Assembly (NCBI GenBank): GCA_951799405.1
Contig: OX637350.1
Span: forward strand, 7,735,852 to 7,799,851
From: Agapetus fuscipes
Taxonomy: Eukaryota > Arthropoda > Insecta > Trichoptera > Glossosomatidae
DNA length: 64,000 bases
Direction: 5' to 3'
In this document: positions 43,658 to 53,365 of the stretch, piece after piece
Numbering within the stretch: position 1 is the first letter of the stretch
How the letters are laid out: each line of letters starts with the position of its first letter
The notes under the pieces: generated by a model
Databases searched by the model: none
Seen by the model: only the letters and a program-made list of their open reading frames with translations
What the model was told of the DNA's origin: nothing
Position numbers and translations under genes: made by a program

Positions 43658-43981
43658 ATGAGGAAGACTTGGTTGAATGTTTTTTTTTTACTTTCGTTTT
43701 TATTCTCTCTTTTTCAGTACAAGTTACAGGTTACAAATTTCTCTGCCCACCAGGTGACAAATAATGAGACTTCGGGCCAACAGGCCGACCAACGTTGTGA
43801 CGACTACCTCGCTTTTTATTACAATAAAACACAAAAAAAATTAACAGTAAATCCGGCTCGGCCGGTGTCTTGCCGAACGCCGGCCAATCAGCTTGTACGG
43901 TTAAGTTTTGTCAAGGAGTTCGACGGATGGCGAAATTCAGGGCCTGCAAAACAAGTGTGCCGTATCAATCTTTTAATGTAG
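43658..43981 (+). CDS. Possible small secreted protein (hypothetical)
   Basis: An open frame of 107 codons starts at an ATG in good context (TCAAAATGAGG). Residues 1-24 look like a signal peptide: MRKTW, then a hydrophobic core LNVFFLLSFLFSLF. The remainder is hydrophilic, with three N-glycosylation sequons (N27, N36, N56) and three cysteines (47, 72, 101). Local GC content and codon variety are higher than in the flanks. I recognise no family. A strong acceptor-like tract (TCTCTCTTTTTCAG) lies inside the frame, so part of this could be an exon rather than a whole gene. No polyadenylation signal or promoter is evident. It may equally be a chance ORF. Confidence 0.25.
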   Translation: MRKTWLNVFFLLSFLFSLFQYKLQVTNFSAHQVTNNETSGQQADQRCDDYLAFYYNKTQKKLTVNPARPVSCRTPANQLVRLSFVKEFDGWRNSGPAKQVCRINLLM

Positions 43982-44998
43982 GTACATCGATCTGCTCGAC
44001 AAATATTTGAATATTCCAAATTTTATTTGAACGTTCTGTGAACGACGTACTTGGTTGCACATCGAAAAATTCATGGTTCTGTGACAACTAAAAGTGTGCA
44101 CATTTTTCACTGATGAAATTCTGCAAAACGTTTTATCAGACGCTTGACTTACACCAATGCCTTTTTAGTTTGTTGCAAATTCTTCGCTTGACCTGTAACT
44201 AACTGTTATATCTTATACTCTTGAACTACACTCTGAGAAATCTAGTTTCAAGATCGCGTTTTTCTCAAATGTTGGATCACCAAAAAATTCCATTATCGTT
44301 AATGGTCCGAGTTCTCTCGGGTACTGTTGTAGTTTCGTAAGGCCCGCCAGATCGTGATGTAACCAGCGACTGATAAACTAATTTAATTAAGTTAGTGGTT
44401 AGTTTTGCATAAGCGTACTCTTTAATTAGGTGATTTAGCCTTTTGTTTTTGTTGTTTTATGGCTATTTGGGAATGGCGTGCTTGTAATCTCCCTTTACGG
44501 GTCGTTTGCGTGGTCAACAACGTGTTGTCGACCCTCAGAGCTGGCAGCTCTTGCCCATAACAGTTTCCAGGCAACAAAGTTAAACTTCAGTTTACAATGA
44601 GTGTAAGATAATGCAAGTCTCTAGAATCAGGGATTACGTAAAGCCCTGTGTGGTTCTAGATTTCTAGCGCAAGAGGATTGCTATATGACTATGGAGTAAT
44701 CCAGATTATAGATCATTTACAGTCCTGATATACCTGCTCCTTCAATCTGATGCTTCAAATCCTGGAAGCAGAGGAAAATATTGTTATTACATTTAGATTA
44801 GTTTTTTCTTCTTTGTGCACCGTTTTCTAGCTTCAGCTACCTCAAGCGTTGAATTACTTCTTGAATCTTGCAAGATTGTGTTACATTTGTGTTACTTGCT
44901 AACACAAAAAAGAAGACTAGGTTTTTTTAAATACATTTTGAAATCGTTTTTTAAATATATCGATCTCTAACGGTAAAGCTTAATGAGTGTCATATGAA
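43982..44998. other. No gene recognised
   Basis: No exon or named repeat is identified. Confidence 0.45.
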
Positions 44999-45192
44999 AC
45001 TTAAATGGGTTCCTCAGATAAATGCACCTTTTTTCCTATTTTCTGCGGGAGAAAACACTACAAATGTGTGAAAATCCTGTAGTTTTTCCTTATAATGTGT
45101 TCACTTAATAAGAGAAGTTACCCACAATAAAATGTTTTATCCAAGATTTCTACAATTGTTGAATTGCACTTATTCAGTTTTACCTTTTAGGT
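44999..45192 (+). repeat. Family H interspersed repeat
   Basis: CCTCAGATAAATGCACC, TTTTTTCCTATTTTCTGC, GAGAAAACACTACAAATG, CACAATAAAATGTTTTATCC and CAGTTTTACCTTTTAGGTGG align with 15688-15880. Confidence 0.6.
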
Positions 45193-45796
45193 GGCTATAT
45201 TTACCCTCATTCTGGTATTCATTGAAAATAGTCCCTTTTTTGCTTACAAGAGTTTGGGCCGATTTTTCAACATCTTGATTTTCTTGAAAGTTCTATTATT
45301 GGTAAATAAATGCAAGCCATAGGACTTCATCACCTTTCTCGACATCACCTCTCTCTCTGAAAACCTTCCTATATCAGATTGTATAGAAGATTATGATTCA
45401 TATTCCCGATTAACGTAGGTGTTTTAGTTTCGTCTGAAAATCCTACGTCTGCCTGTATAAATCCACACGATGTTCTGAATATGGGAATCTTGCAATAAAT
45501 TTCGTACCGCTCAGCGGGCATGCATAATTTCCCCAAGGTTAACTCCTGTCAACGGTTTGAGCTGGACGTCGTAAGTGGATTGTCGTAATCGAAATGTCAG
45601 TTGAATTATTTCATTTATTCATCATACGAATGTGAGGAACTCACGTATGAAGTATTGCTTTTAGTTTGAACTAGTCTGAACGATATTATATTGCTGCAAA
45701 CCAATCCTACGATTGAAACTGGAGAAGAAGTCTGAACGATATCCTGTCGAGAAACCAGGGGGTGGTTAATGCTGTTATTCTTGGAATCTTATCTTC
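45193..45796. other. No gene recognised
   Basis: Flank of the LINE insertion. A GTCTGAACGATAT motif occurs twice (near 45675 and 45731). Confidence 0.45.
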
Positions 45797-45863
45797 TTTT
45801 TTTTTTTTTTTTTTTTTTGTGCACAACAGGTTTCCCTTATTACAGTGCACCCTCACACAGTCA

Positions 45864-48776
45864 TTAACAAGCTGGGAGGAGCTCTTTAACTAGATCTTTG
45901 AATGATTCTAAGTTAATGTAAAAAATGTCTATGTCAGCGGAATTAATCAGAGTAACACTCCGAGTTAAGGCATGTTGTGCCATGACGTCGGTACGGGACA
46001 GCGGTACATGAAAAAGTTCATGCCGTCTTCCCCGGCCGTAGCCATCTGGCACATAAAGCTCAAAACTCTCTAACAGGGTGGGGCTGTCAATTAAGCCGTT
46101 AATGATCTTGTAACAAAGCACCATAAGAGAACCGTTGCGCCGAGATTCCAGACTCCTGGAGCTGGTTTTCTCAAGTAATTCCTCATGGTGCATAAACTTG
46201 GGATAATTCCCATGTATTCTCATGAGGAGGTACCTCAAAAACTTTTTTTGAATTTGCTCCAAAAGATCTACATACTTCCGCTGATACGGGGCCCAAACCT
46301 CGACAGCGTACTCTAATTTAGAACGTACAATACAGTTGAAGACATCCACCATAGCTCTCGGTGACTCAAAATTATTGCTAATTCTGATCACAAAGCCCAA
46401 TAACTGGTAGCATTTGGTCGTCAACTGCGTTATATGTTCTGTAAACTTCAGACCAGGATCAAAAACTACGCCCAGGTCCCTAAATGAAAAGACACGAGCC
46501 AGTATCGACCCACCAATACTGTACTCATGGATTATGGGACAAGCGGATCTTGTGAATGACATGACAGAACACTTGCTAATGTTGAAGTTCAATCCATTAT
46601 TATTGGACCACATCAGCAGAGAGTTCAAATCCATCTGTAAATTAATACAGTCTTGAAAATCCTTGATTTCTGTATAAATTTTCATGTCATCAGCGTAAAG
46701 AAGACAAGAACTATTTTTGATCTTGTCCGCAATGTCGTTAATGAACACAATGAAGGCTAGAGGGCCTAAATTAGAGCCTTGAGGAACTCCTGAAGTTGGA
46801 AAAAAATTAGCCGAATGTTGGTCATTTATTTGCACAAATTGGCTTCTGTTTTTAAGAAATGAAGAGAAAAAGATTAAGAGAGGTTTTGTGAAACCAAAAT
46901 CGTCCATCTTCTTCAAAAGAACATCATGATTCACACGATCAAACGCCTTGGAGAAATCTGTATATATTACATCAGTTTGCCTGCGAGAATCCAAGTTGAG
47001 GGCAATATTTCTACTGAGGGTGAGTAGATTTGATACTGTGGATCTCTTGGGCAGAAATCCGTGTTGGTGTATGTTGATTCGGGGCTTGATTTGCCACATA
47101 AGGTTTTTGTGTATCAAGCACTCAAACACTTTGGCGAAACTTGATAAAATAGAAATCGGCCTATAATTTCTAACATCACTTTTATCATTTGACTTATGTA
47201 CTGGCATGACTCTTGTTATCTTCCAGGCTGATGGATATGTACATGTCTTCAGGGATAAGTTGAAGATGAAACATAAGGGTTGAGCAAGGGGCTTAGCCAT
47301 AGAAGATACAATTCTCGGGGGAATGTTGTCAGGGCCAGTTGCTTTATTGGATTTTAATCCAAGCAGATAAGTCTCCACCTCAGTCAAAGAAAAAGGACTG
47401 AGTGATATGGAAGATTGCTCGTTCTTACCATGGGGGGACTCAGATAAATCTACGTGAGGGGTCTGGGTGCTGTAGACCGATTGGAAATACTTAGCAAAAG
47501 TTTCCGATATTATTCTGGGATCAGATATAATCTGATCTCCATCAGAAAGCTGAAAAGTTGTATTACCACCGGTCCTGCTGGATCTGATATAAGACCAGAA
47601 TTCCTTGGAATCACATCCTATCCCAGTCTGAATCTTACTCATATACAATTTGTGTGCTTCCTTTATATTATGTTTAACTTGCGCTCTCTTTGTAGAGAAA
47701 GCCTTATAATTGCTTACACTTTTATTTTTTAAGTAATTTTTGTGCAAGCGTTCCTTACACTTGATATTAGCAATGATGCTACTATTAAACCATACTGGGT
47801 AAGTGGAGTTACATTTGGCAGCGTATTTTTTACATGGAGCACACAAATTACATATTTTCAATAAAACATTATAAAAGTATTTTACAGCGGTATCAATATG
47901 TTTACAATTATATAGGTCAGACCAATCATAAAAACTAAGTATATTCTTACATCTATCAGTGTTTAAGTACTTAAAATTAATTATTTTGTTCCACCTAAAT
48001 ATATAGTCAAAGTCGGTATCATTAATATTAAAATTATTATTATCCACATTGTGAATATTATTTATATGCCTATCGTCGCTAGGAGTGGATCTGGGATGTG
48101 CTTGCAGTCGTCCACAGGCCAGAGGCGTAGTATTCAGCCTCGCGGTGACTGCAAGCGTGGGGTGATGGCGATCTTCACTCACTAGGGGCTCCAGGCAGCG
48201 CACCACTTTACATAATATATTTTTATTACTAATTACTAAATCAAGCATGTTGTTGTAGCCATTTTTGATTGTATTACACTGTTCTAAATTATTAGCACTT
48301 AAGAAATAAGAGTAGTCAAGCAGGACAGAATCGCTCTCATTATTAAGATTAAAATCTCCCAAGATAAGTATACGTTTACTCTGTAGAGCTTGACCACTCC
48401 TATCAAGGCAATCATAAAAGTCACTTCGGGCCTGATGGGCCTCTCTGCAGTCGAAATACACCACACAACAGTAAAAGGAGACGTGGTTGCTGGTAATCTT
48501 GATCCATAAGTTTTCGCCGTCGCTCTCCAGTTGTGGTTGTCTCTGCGCCACGAGCGGGTACCGCACTGCTATGCACACCCCCCCTCCGCGCGCTCCTCTG
48601 TCCCGCCTGAACACAGTGTACCTACCGTCAAACAGCTCAGGCGACAGTACAGAGGCGTTTAACCATGTTTCGGTCAGGGCTATAATATCATTATTTTGTG
48701 CGAGAACATTATGCAGAAAAATGCCTGTTTTTGTGTTAAGTCCACGCACATTTTGATACAAAATTTTTAAGTTCAT
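45864..48776 (-). CDS. LINE ORF2: endonuclease-reverse transcriptase (970 aa)
   Basis: The protein makes and inserts the DNA copy of the element by target-primed reverse transcription. Residues 1-210 form an APE-type endonuclease: LYQNVRGLN at 6, TETW with E36, RGGGVCIAVR at 63, GDFN with D141 and N143, LDLVIS with D179, and the terminal DRHHP at 202-206. The reverse transcriptase covers about 470-780: NKATGPDNIP, NYRPISIL, HGFLPKRST, YTDFSKAFD with D607, GVPQGSNLGP, LLYADD with D696 and D697, and FRDLGVVFD. After that come LEYAVEVWAPYQ at 821 and an unassigned C-terminus. All catalytic residues that I can place are present. The start overlaps the ORF1 stop (ATGA), so translation by termination-reinitiation is likely. 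The clade (Jockey or CR1 side) needs a phylogeny. Confidence 0.92.
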   Translation of the reverse strand: MNLKILYQNVRGLNTKTGIFLHNVLAQNNDIIALTETWLNASVLSPELFDGRYTVFRRDRGARGGGVCIAVRYPLVAQRQPQLESDGENLWIKITSNHVSFYCCVVYFDCREAHQARSDFYDCLDRSGQALQSKRILILGDFNLNNESDSVLLDYSYFLSANNLEQCNTIKNGYNNMLDLVISNKNILCKVVRCLEPLVSEDRHHPTLAVTARLNTTPLACGRLQAHPRSTPSDDRHINNIHNVDNNNFNINDTDFDYIFRWNKIINFKYLNTDRCKNILSFYDWSDLYNCKHIDTAVKYFYNVLLKICNLCAPCKKYAAKCNSTYPVWFNSSIIANIKCKERLHKNYLKNKSVSNYKAFSTKRAQVKHNIKEAHKLYMSKIQTGIGCDSKEFWSYIRSSRTGGNTTFQLSDGDQIISDPRIISETFAKYFQSVYSTQTPHVDLSESPHGKNEQSSISLSPFSLTEVETYLLGLKSNKATGPDNIPPRIVSSMAKPLAQPLCFIFNLSLKTCTYPSAWKITRVMPVHKSNDKSDVRNYRPISILSSFAKVFECLIHKNLMWQIKPRINIHQHGFLPKRSTVSNLLTLSRNIALNLDSRRQTDVIYTDFSKAFDRVNHDVLLKKMDDFGFTKPLLIFFSSFLKNRSQFVQINDQHSANFFPTSGVPQGSNLGPLAFIVFINDIADKIKNSSCLLYADDMKIYTEIKDFQDCINLQMDLNSLLMWSNNNGLNFNISKCSVMSFTRSACPIIHEYSIGGSILARVFSFRDLGVVFDPGLKFTEHITQLTTKCYQLLGFVIRISNNFESPRAMVDVFNCIVRSKLEYAVEVWAPYQRKYVDLLEQIQKKFLRYLLMRIHGNYPKFMHHEELLEKTSSRSLESRRNGSLMVLCYKIINGLIDSPTLLESFELYVPDGYGRGRRHELFHVPLSRTDVMAQHALTRSVTLINSADIDIFYINLESFKDLVKELLPAC

Positions 48777-49224
48777 TTTTTAGCTTTTTTTTCTATAAAG
48801 TACCTGTTAATTAGTACTCCTGTTGGCCAGACTTCAGGCTTGAACACTTTTTCAAATGCGTCTTGGTTAAGTGTCAATTTGAAAGAGGCATATTCTCCTC
48901 TGGATTGAAGGGTGTCTATTTGAATTTTGTCCCTTTGATCAACCAATGATCCGACAAAATTCAACAAGTCTTCCTTGGACGTGGTTTTTGCTAAGCGCCA
49001 AACGTGGATGCCCATTCTTTTTTCCGAGGCCTTCAGGACATCAGCAGTCCCTGATCCTGTTAGAATCTTGTTACCTCGCCTTGGTCTCCTTGGTCCTTGC
49101 ACCTTCCAAGGGTGCTGTTGTTGCGGCAGCTCTGGTGGCTGTTCCCGTTGCTGCAGCGGCAACTTTGATGGCTTCAGTTGCTGCCGTTGATGCTGCTGCT
49201 GCTGATGCTGATGCTGCTGCTGTC

Positions 49225-49255
<31 letters not shown>

Positions 49256-49531
49256 CTCCTGCTGTTGCACTTTATGATGCACTATATGCTGCTGTAACCC
49301 TTCATGGCTTGGCCCATCGATGACCCTTGGTTGCTTCAGCTGCTGCTGTTGCTGTTTGGTCTCGGGTTTATTTTTTTTCAAAGCCTCGGAGTACTTCTCA
49401 TTTTTGAGAATAGTTGGAGACCCCTGACTCTCCAAGGTGATCTCCATCTTTACAATTTTGGCACTTAGTTGCATTATTAGAGAATTCTGCTCCCTGACTG
49501 TGCCCTGGAGAGTTGTTATGACTTCGGTCAT
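48773..49531 (-). CDS. LINE ORF1: Q-rich RNA-binding protein (252 aa)
   Basis: ORF1 proteins of CR1/Jockey-group LINEs bind element RNA and assist target-primed reverse transcription. Residues 1-35 are a likely coiled coil (MTEVITTLQGTVREQNSLIM onward). Residues 59-138 are a glutamine-rich tract encoded by CAG/CAA repeats. Residues 173-248 look like the RRM-like C-terminal domain common in insect LINE ORF1s, with GIHVWRLAKTTSKEDLLNFV, YASFKLTLN and VWPTGVLINRYF. I see no CCHC zinc knuckle. A second ATG-started frame (49589) overlaps the N-terminus in another phase. Its MPIVVVAPTPKLNKKRHR segment may be the true beginning, separated by a one-base change, or it may be chance. Confidence 0.8.
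49131..49300. repeat. CAG/CTG-type repeat in LINE ORF1
   Basis: Imperfect CTG-rich trinucleotide tract (plus strand) that encodes the polyglutamine region of ORF1. Confidence 0.85.
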
Positions 49532-49626
49532 CTTGTCGATGGCGTTTCTTGTTTAACTTTGGCGTTGGTGCTACAACCACTATAGGCATTATTCATAAGA
49601 ATGGTTGAACAAGGTTGGTTTAAATA

Positions 49627-49826
49627 GTTATTACATGCATTATCACAAGCAGACCCGCGCTTACACATGCCGCATGTGGACTTACAACATAAAAACTCAA
49701 CTTCAAATGAACATAAGCCCTGCAACTCTTGCCGGTCTTCCCTAAAGAAATTGTGTGAAATTGTCAAAGTGAACCATTTTGTACAGTATGGATGGTCAGC
49801 CGCATACTAACCTATAAGCCAAGGAA
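49627..49826 (-). mobile_element. SINE-like family A, copy 11, tail missing
   Basis: On the minus strand: CCTTGGCTTATAGGTTAGT, GGCTGACCATCCATACTGTA, GGTTCACTTTGACAATTTC, GAGTTGCAGGGCTTATGTTC, AGTCCACATGCGGCATGTG and GCGCGGGTCTGCTTGTG. The last 50 bp with the TTAGAT tail are absent, exactly where the LINE begins. Confidence 0.8.
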
Positions 49827-50029
49827 TAGAGTTTAATTTCACAAATGTACGTAGTTTAAGAATGATTATAAAATGGGCATTGTGATTTTTTATTCATTTC
49901 AAATTTGTTTTGATGACGTCACAGTTCATGTGAATCAAATTGGTCGATAGAAACAATTTATCAATCAAATAGATGATCCCTGTCTCCTTAAATGAAATAC
50001 ATGAAATATGTAAGTATGAGGTATGTAAA

Positions 50030-50486
50030 GATAGACCTAATATTTTCACATTGATGTTAGATTGAAGTGAAGCCTGGACGGTGAGTGAAAGGGAAATTAG
50101 TAAAGTCCATACAGTAGAAATGGACTATCTAAGAAGTATGATTGGAAAAAAACGAAGTGACAGGGTGGGGAATGATTTTGTAAGAGAAGAATGTGGTGTA
50201 AGGGAAAGTGTGAAAGTGAAGATTAAAAGAAGTATGTTAAGATGGTTCGGGCATATAGAGAGAATGAGTGATGAAAGATTGACGAAGAAAGTATATGTTG
50301 CTAGAATAGATGGATGTCGTGGTAGAGGAAGACCGAGAAAAGTATGGAAGGATCAAATCTCTGAAATAGCAAATGAATGGGATATCCAGAGTCATAATGA
50401 AAGGAGGACTTGCATGAAAAAGGTTATGACTCTGGATGAAATGAAAGAAGTATGCAAGGACAGGAAGAAGTGGCGGCTATCTGCAA
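50030..50486 (+). pseudogene. RTE-like LINE reverse transcriptase C-terminal fragment
   Basis: An open frame over about 140 codons has SEAWTVSEREISKVHTVEMD, LRSMIGKKRSDRVGNDFVRE, LRWFGHIERMSDERLTKKVY and GRGRPRKVWKDQISEIANEW, then MKEVCKDRKKWR. It is a paralogue of 2440-2993 (about 60% identical by eye), so a second subfamily. It stops short of the usual GGAATGGCGG 3' end and tail, which suggests deletion at that side. Confidence 0.8.
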
Positions 50487-50614
50487 TGTTGATTTCTAAT
50501 GTTGGTGTATTAATTTGCTACATTTTTTGCATAGGAAATTTTTGACTTTTTTTGTATAGATTTATTTTTAAGGTTTTGTTCTTTTTTATATTTAAATGTA
50601 ATTTATTATTCATA

Positions 50615-50862
50615 TTCCTTGACTTATAGGTTGGTATGAGGCTGACCACCCATACTGTAAAAAAATGGTTCACTTTGCCAATGTCACCCCTGTTTCAGGG
50701 AAGGTCGGCAAAAGTTGTGGGGCTTATGTTCATTTGAGGTTTGGATTTTATTTGTAAGTACACATTCAGCATTTGTAAGCGCGAACTACACTTGTTGGTT
50801 TGTGGGCATACATCTAAGAGCTTTAAATGAATATATCCTTGCAACTTAGATTATAGATTATA
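50615..50862 (+). mobile_element. SINE-like family A, copy 12 (full length, reference-quality)
   Basis: TTCCTTGACTTATAGGTTGG, TATGAGGCTGACCACCCATA, GGTTCACTTTGCCAATGTCA, hairpin CCCCTGTTTCAGGG, AAGGTCGGCAAAAGTTG, GGGCTTATGTTCATTTGAGG, GTAAGTACACATTCAGC, GCGCGAACTACACTTG, then GCAACTTAGATTATAGATTA. It is the best-preserved long-subfamily copy, nearly the same as copy 3. Confidence 0.9.
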
Positions 50863-51261
50863 GATGTTGCCTTTTCTCCTAAAAAAGATATTTTTAGAGC
50901 CCATGATCTATATTCAAATCTTTATTTTACGTTCAAATCCAAATATTGCTGTCCTGTTGAAGCTTCACATGGTACAAGGAGAAATGCCCGATCATTTAAT
51001 GTGTTCGACTGTTTTGATTACAGATTGCAATTTTGATCATTTGACTGGAAAGCACATTGCCATTATAAATATTCCATGAATACACAATTGCTGCCCCCTC
51101 CTGCAGGGGTGCTGCTCACGCAGGCGTGTTGATTTGTGGCCTGCGCCCAAGTACAAAACTCTTCGCAGAGCTGTTACTAAAGAATATACAGAAACTAAAA
51201 TATCCATCAGAGGTGCTGGTTAAGTTTCATTGCATTGATGATTGAGTTAAAACGTAATTGT

Positions 51262-51424
51262 AGTGCAGTTTGACGAGTTTAAATCATTGCATAAACTCTC
51301 CCCGATTGCGTAAATCGAAAAAATATACGAAAACTTAATCACTCGCTAGAAGTGCCGTCGATTATTCCATACATTTTTCATTTACGCAATCGAAAGGAGT
51401 TTGTGTAATATTTTATACTTGGTG
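51262..51424. repeat. Short palindromic element (GCGTAAAT subfamily)
   Basis: Left ATTGCATAAACTCTCCCCG and GATTGCGTAAATCG, right TTCATTTACGCAATCG and GGAGTTTGTGTAATATTTTA then TACTTGG. The centre is TCACTCGCTAGAAGTGCCGTCG. Confidence 0.6.
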
Positions 51425-51556
51425 TATTGGTTCCCTCCCTTACATAGTCGGGTGCATCTGAGGGCCTATTCCTTCCGCCGGGTTGCTGCATCATTAGTGC
51501 GTGCGCCAGTTTCAGCCTGTGCTTTCATGAAAGGGGTTAAATTTCTGAACTCAAAG

Positions 51557-51860
51557 TATTAATGAACTATGAGTTTGTGTGTACGTGTATCTAGGTACAT
51601 GCGCCTAAATACGATGTTGTGTGTCGAACAATCTGGAAGTGTTTCGAAAAATCCATTATAGAAATATGTGGAATAATCTAGAACAAGCAAGAATCGCCTC
51701 TTTCGTACCTATATATATACGAGCCGCAATGGTGCGGAGAGCCAAGACGCTTGAAACATTGTGACGCGAAGTCGATAGAGCTAGTAGTTTGTGCAAAATA
51801 AGTCCTGTTAAATAAATAAATCGCATTTTATTTAAAAAGAACCCCAGTAAAATCGTAACA
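51557..51860 (+). mobile_element. Solo LTR, subgroup alpha (older)
   Basis: Degenerate start TATTAATGAACTATGAGTTT, then GTCGAACAATCTGGAAGTG, TATATATATACGAGCCGCAA in the TATA region, GTTAAATAAATAAATCGCA, and the exact end CCAGTAAAATCGTAACA. It aligns with 59037-59358. No matching 4-bp duplication is left. Confidence 0.75.
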
Positions 51861-52131
51861 GGATCTTGAAGAGTAGAAAGGCTTCTTAAACATATGTATA
51901 TGCAGGTCGGTTGCTGATCGGCGATGGATTCAATTTCTTGCTCGCCTCTTTTAAAGTTAAGCATAAGAATGCTAGGAAAGCAACCCTTTAATTCGATAGT
52001 GAAGTGTTAGCCTAAGGCTTAAAAATGTTACAGTACCGACTTTATATCCATCACCATTTTTTACATTCCCTTCTTTTCAGTTCACAGCTTTCATACGCCT
52101 GATGTATGGTACTCGTAGTGTTGTGCTATTG

Positions 52132-52286
52132 AAAAGTGAGAGAAAAAGAGAAGAACATTCATGAGGAGAGTGATGAATGTGGAGGAGATGAAAGAAGTGA
52201 AATGCTAGAGCAAAGTGGGGACACATCTGCGGAGGTACTGGTCATCCACAGTGGAATGGTGGCTGGATACAAGTACAATTACAAAT
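52132..52286 (+). mobile_element. RTE-like LINE 3' fragment, GTACAA tail variant
   Basis: GAGAAAAAGAGAAGAACATT, AGAGTGATGAATGTGGAGGA, CATCTGCGGAGGTACTGGTC, CACAGTGGAATGGTGGC and GATACAAGTACAATTACAA match the 55941-56195 subfamily. The frame is broken. Confidence 0.7.
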
Positions 52287-53074
52287 CAAGCAATACGCAT
52301 TATCACGATTCGTATTGTATCCATTCGAGAATCAACTCCCAATGTGCTATATCTATTGCTCGTTGAGTATATATTTAGGTATCGTTACTCTCGCATAAAT
52401 CACGCGATTACATGCTTCTTTTCATGCGCGCATGCAAATTATTTTCTGCACTTTTACAGCCGCACATGCATCCTCAAGGTACTCATGCTAGAAGAAATAA
52501 TAAGGTGCAAATGAATGCCTGAGCAGATTTTCAAAAGCGAATGTAAAGTTTATAGACAGCATTAAAGCCTGCATGGATTTCATAAAGCACAGGTCATGAT
52601 TTAGACTTCATGATTTAAATCCACCAGTCCTCCAGCTATTATATGTTTTTGTAATGATCATTCCTGGATTTTTAATGCACGGTAAATTTTCAAAAGGGTT
52701 AACTTGTAATATTTTACAGTAATTTCACATGTTGAGAATTTCGGGGCTGAAAGACTTATGCTACGGTTGAATAATAGTTCCGACTCCACATTTTGTTAGC
52801 ATAGCGACTTTATACTGAATGAAAAAAACGCACTTCAATCAACTGTATGGGTAGTTGTTTTGTATCAGTTTTAAGTCACAAAAGCTAACGTTGAAAATAT
52901 TGGACCTTAGAGCGACAGAATTTAAAGTAAAAATACACATGAGAATTCTTCGACAACAGTGGCCCATATGTTTAACTTTTTCTTCGGGTCGTAAGCCACA
53001 AATGCTTAAAAAAAATAGCTTTAAAATTGTTTCAAATGGTTACATGTTAATATTTTGTTCATTCTTGTCCACAG
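52287..53074. other. Presumed intron upstream of the phosphatase exon
   Basis: No repeat is recognised. Its 3' end carries a polypyrimidine stretch and ACAG acceptor at 53071-53074. Confidence 0.45.
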
Positions 53075-53239
53075 GTGACGTCAATCTGAAGCCGTACGTG
53101 TCATGTGAACCAGAATTCTCCACCGTGAAGCTGGAAGGGTTTGAAGACTTTATTGTCCTGGCTTGCGATGGACTTTGGGACTATGCCACGGAAGACGAGG
53201 TGGCCTTCGAGGTGTACAAAGCCATAAGTGTTCACAGAG
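53075..53239 (+). CDS. PP2C-type Ser/Thr phosphatase (PPM1E/PPM1F-like), one internal exon
   Basis: PP2C phosphatases remove phosphate from Ser/Thr using two bound metal ions. PPM1E/F-type members act on CaM kinases and PAK in animals. This 165-bp exon encodes (G)DVNLKPYVSCEPEFSTVK, then LEGFEDFIVLACDGLWDY and ATEDEVAFEVYKA. GD...KPYVS.EP and ILACDGLWD are conserved PP2C motifs, and the D of ACDG is a metal ligand in the family. KPYV with the EDF.(V/I)LACDG context is closest to PPM1E/F from memory, but I could not search. The acceptor is ..TTGTCCACAG/gtgac and the donor AGAG/gtaagt. Both introns split a Gly codon in phase 1, and the reading frame stays open. Flanking exons were not found, so the gene has long, repeat-filled introns and extends outside what I can recognise. 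Confidence 0.85.
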
Positions 53240-53365
53240 GTAAGTCTACCATCAATTGCTTCTATCGTATATATATCAATGTTTTGACCATGATTTTTCA
53301 ATGCAGATGAAATGTAGCGTCTGGTTGATCTGAGTCCATAGGGTTTCTTTCCATGCCAACCTGCA

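Larger units (their letters stand above)
45797..49626 (-). mobile_element. CR1/Jockey-group LINE, apparently intact, poly(A)-tailed
   Basis: A two-ORF non-LTR retrotransposon on the minus strand. ORF1 (48773-49531) and ORF2 (45864-48776) overlap by ATGA. The 3' UTR is only about 45 bp and runs into 22 A (45797-45818 on the plus strand as T). The upper boundary is set by a family A SINE that begins at about 49627. ORF2 has no stop or frameshift over 970 codons. I could not find a clear target duplication. The region before ORF1 is short, so the element may lack part of its 5' end. It is clearly younger than the other LINE pieces in the window. Confidence 0.85.

Noticed and set aside
48946..49323. 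Long alanine/valine-rich open frame opposite LINE ORF1
   Set aside because: It is the antisense of the CAG-rich Q tract, so a shadow of ORF1.
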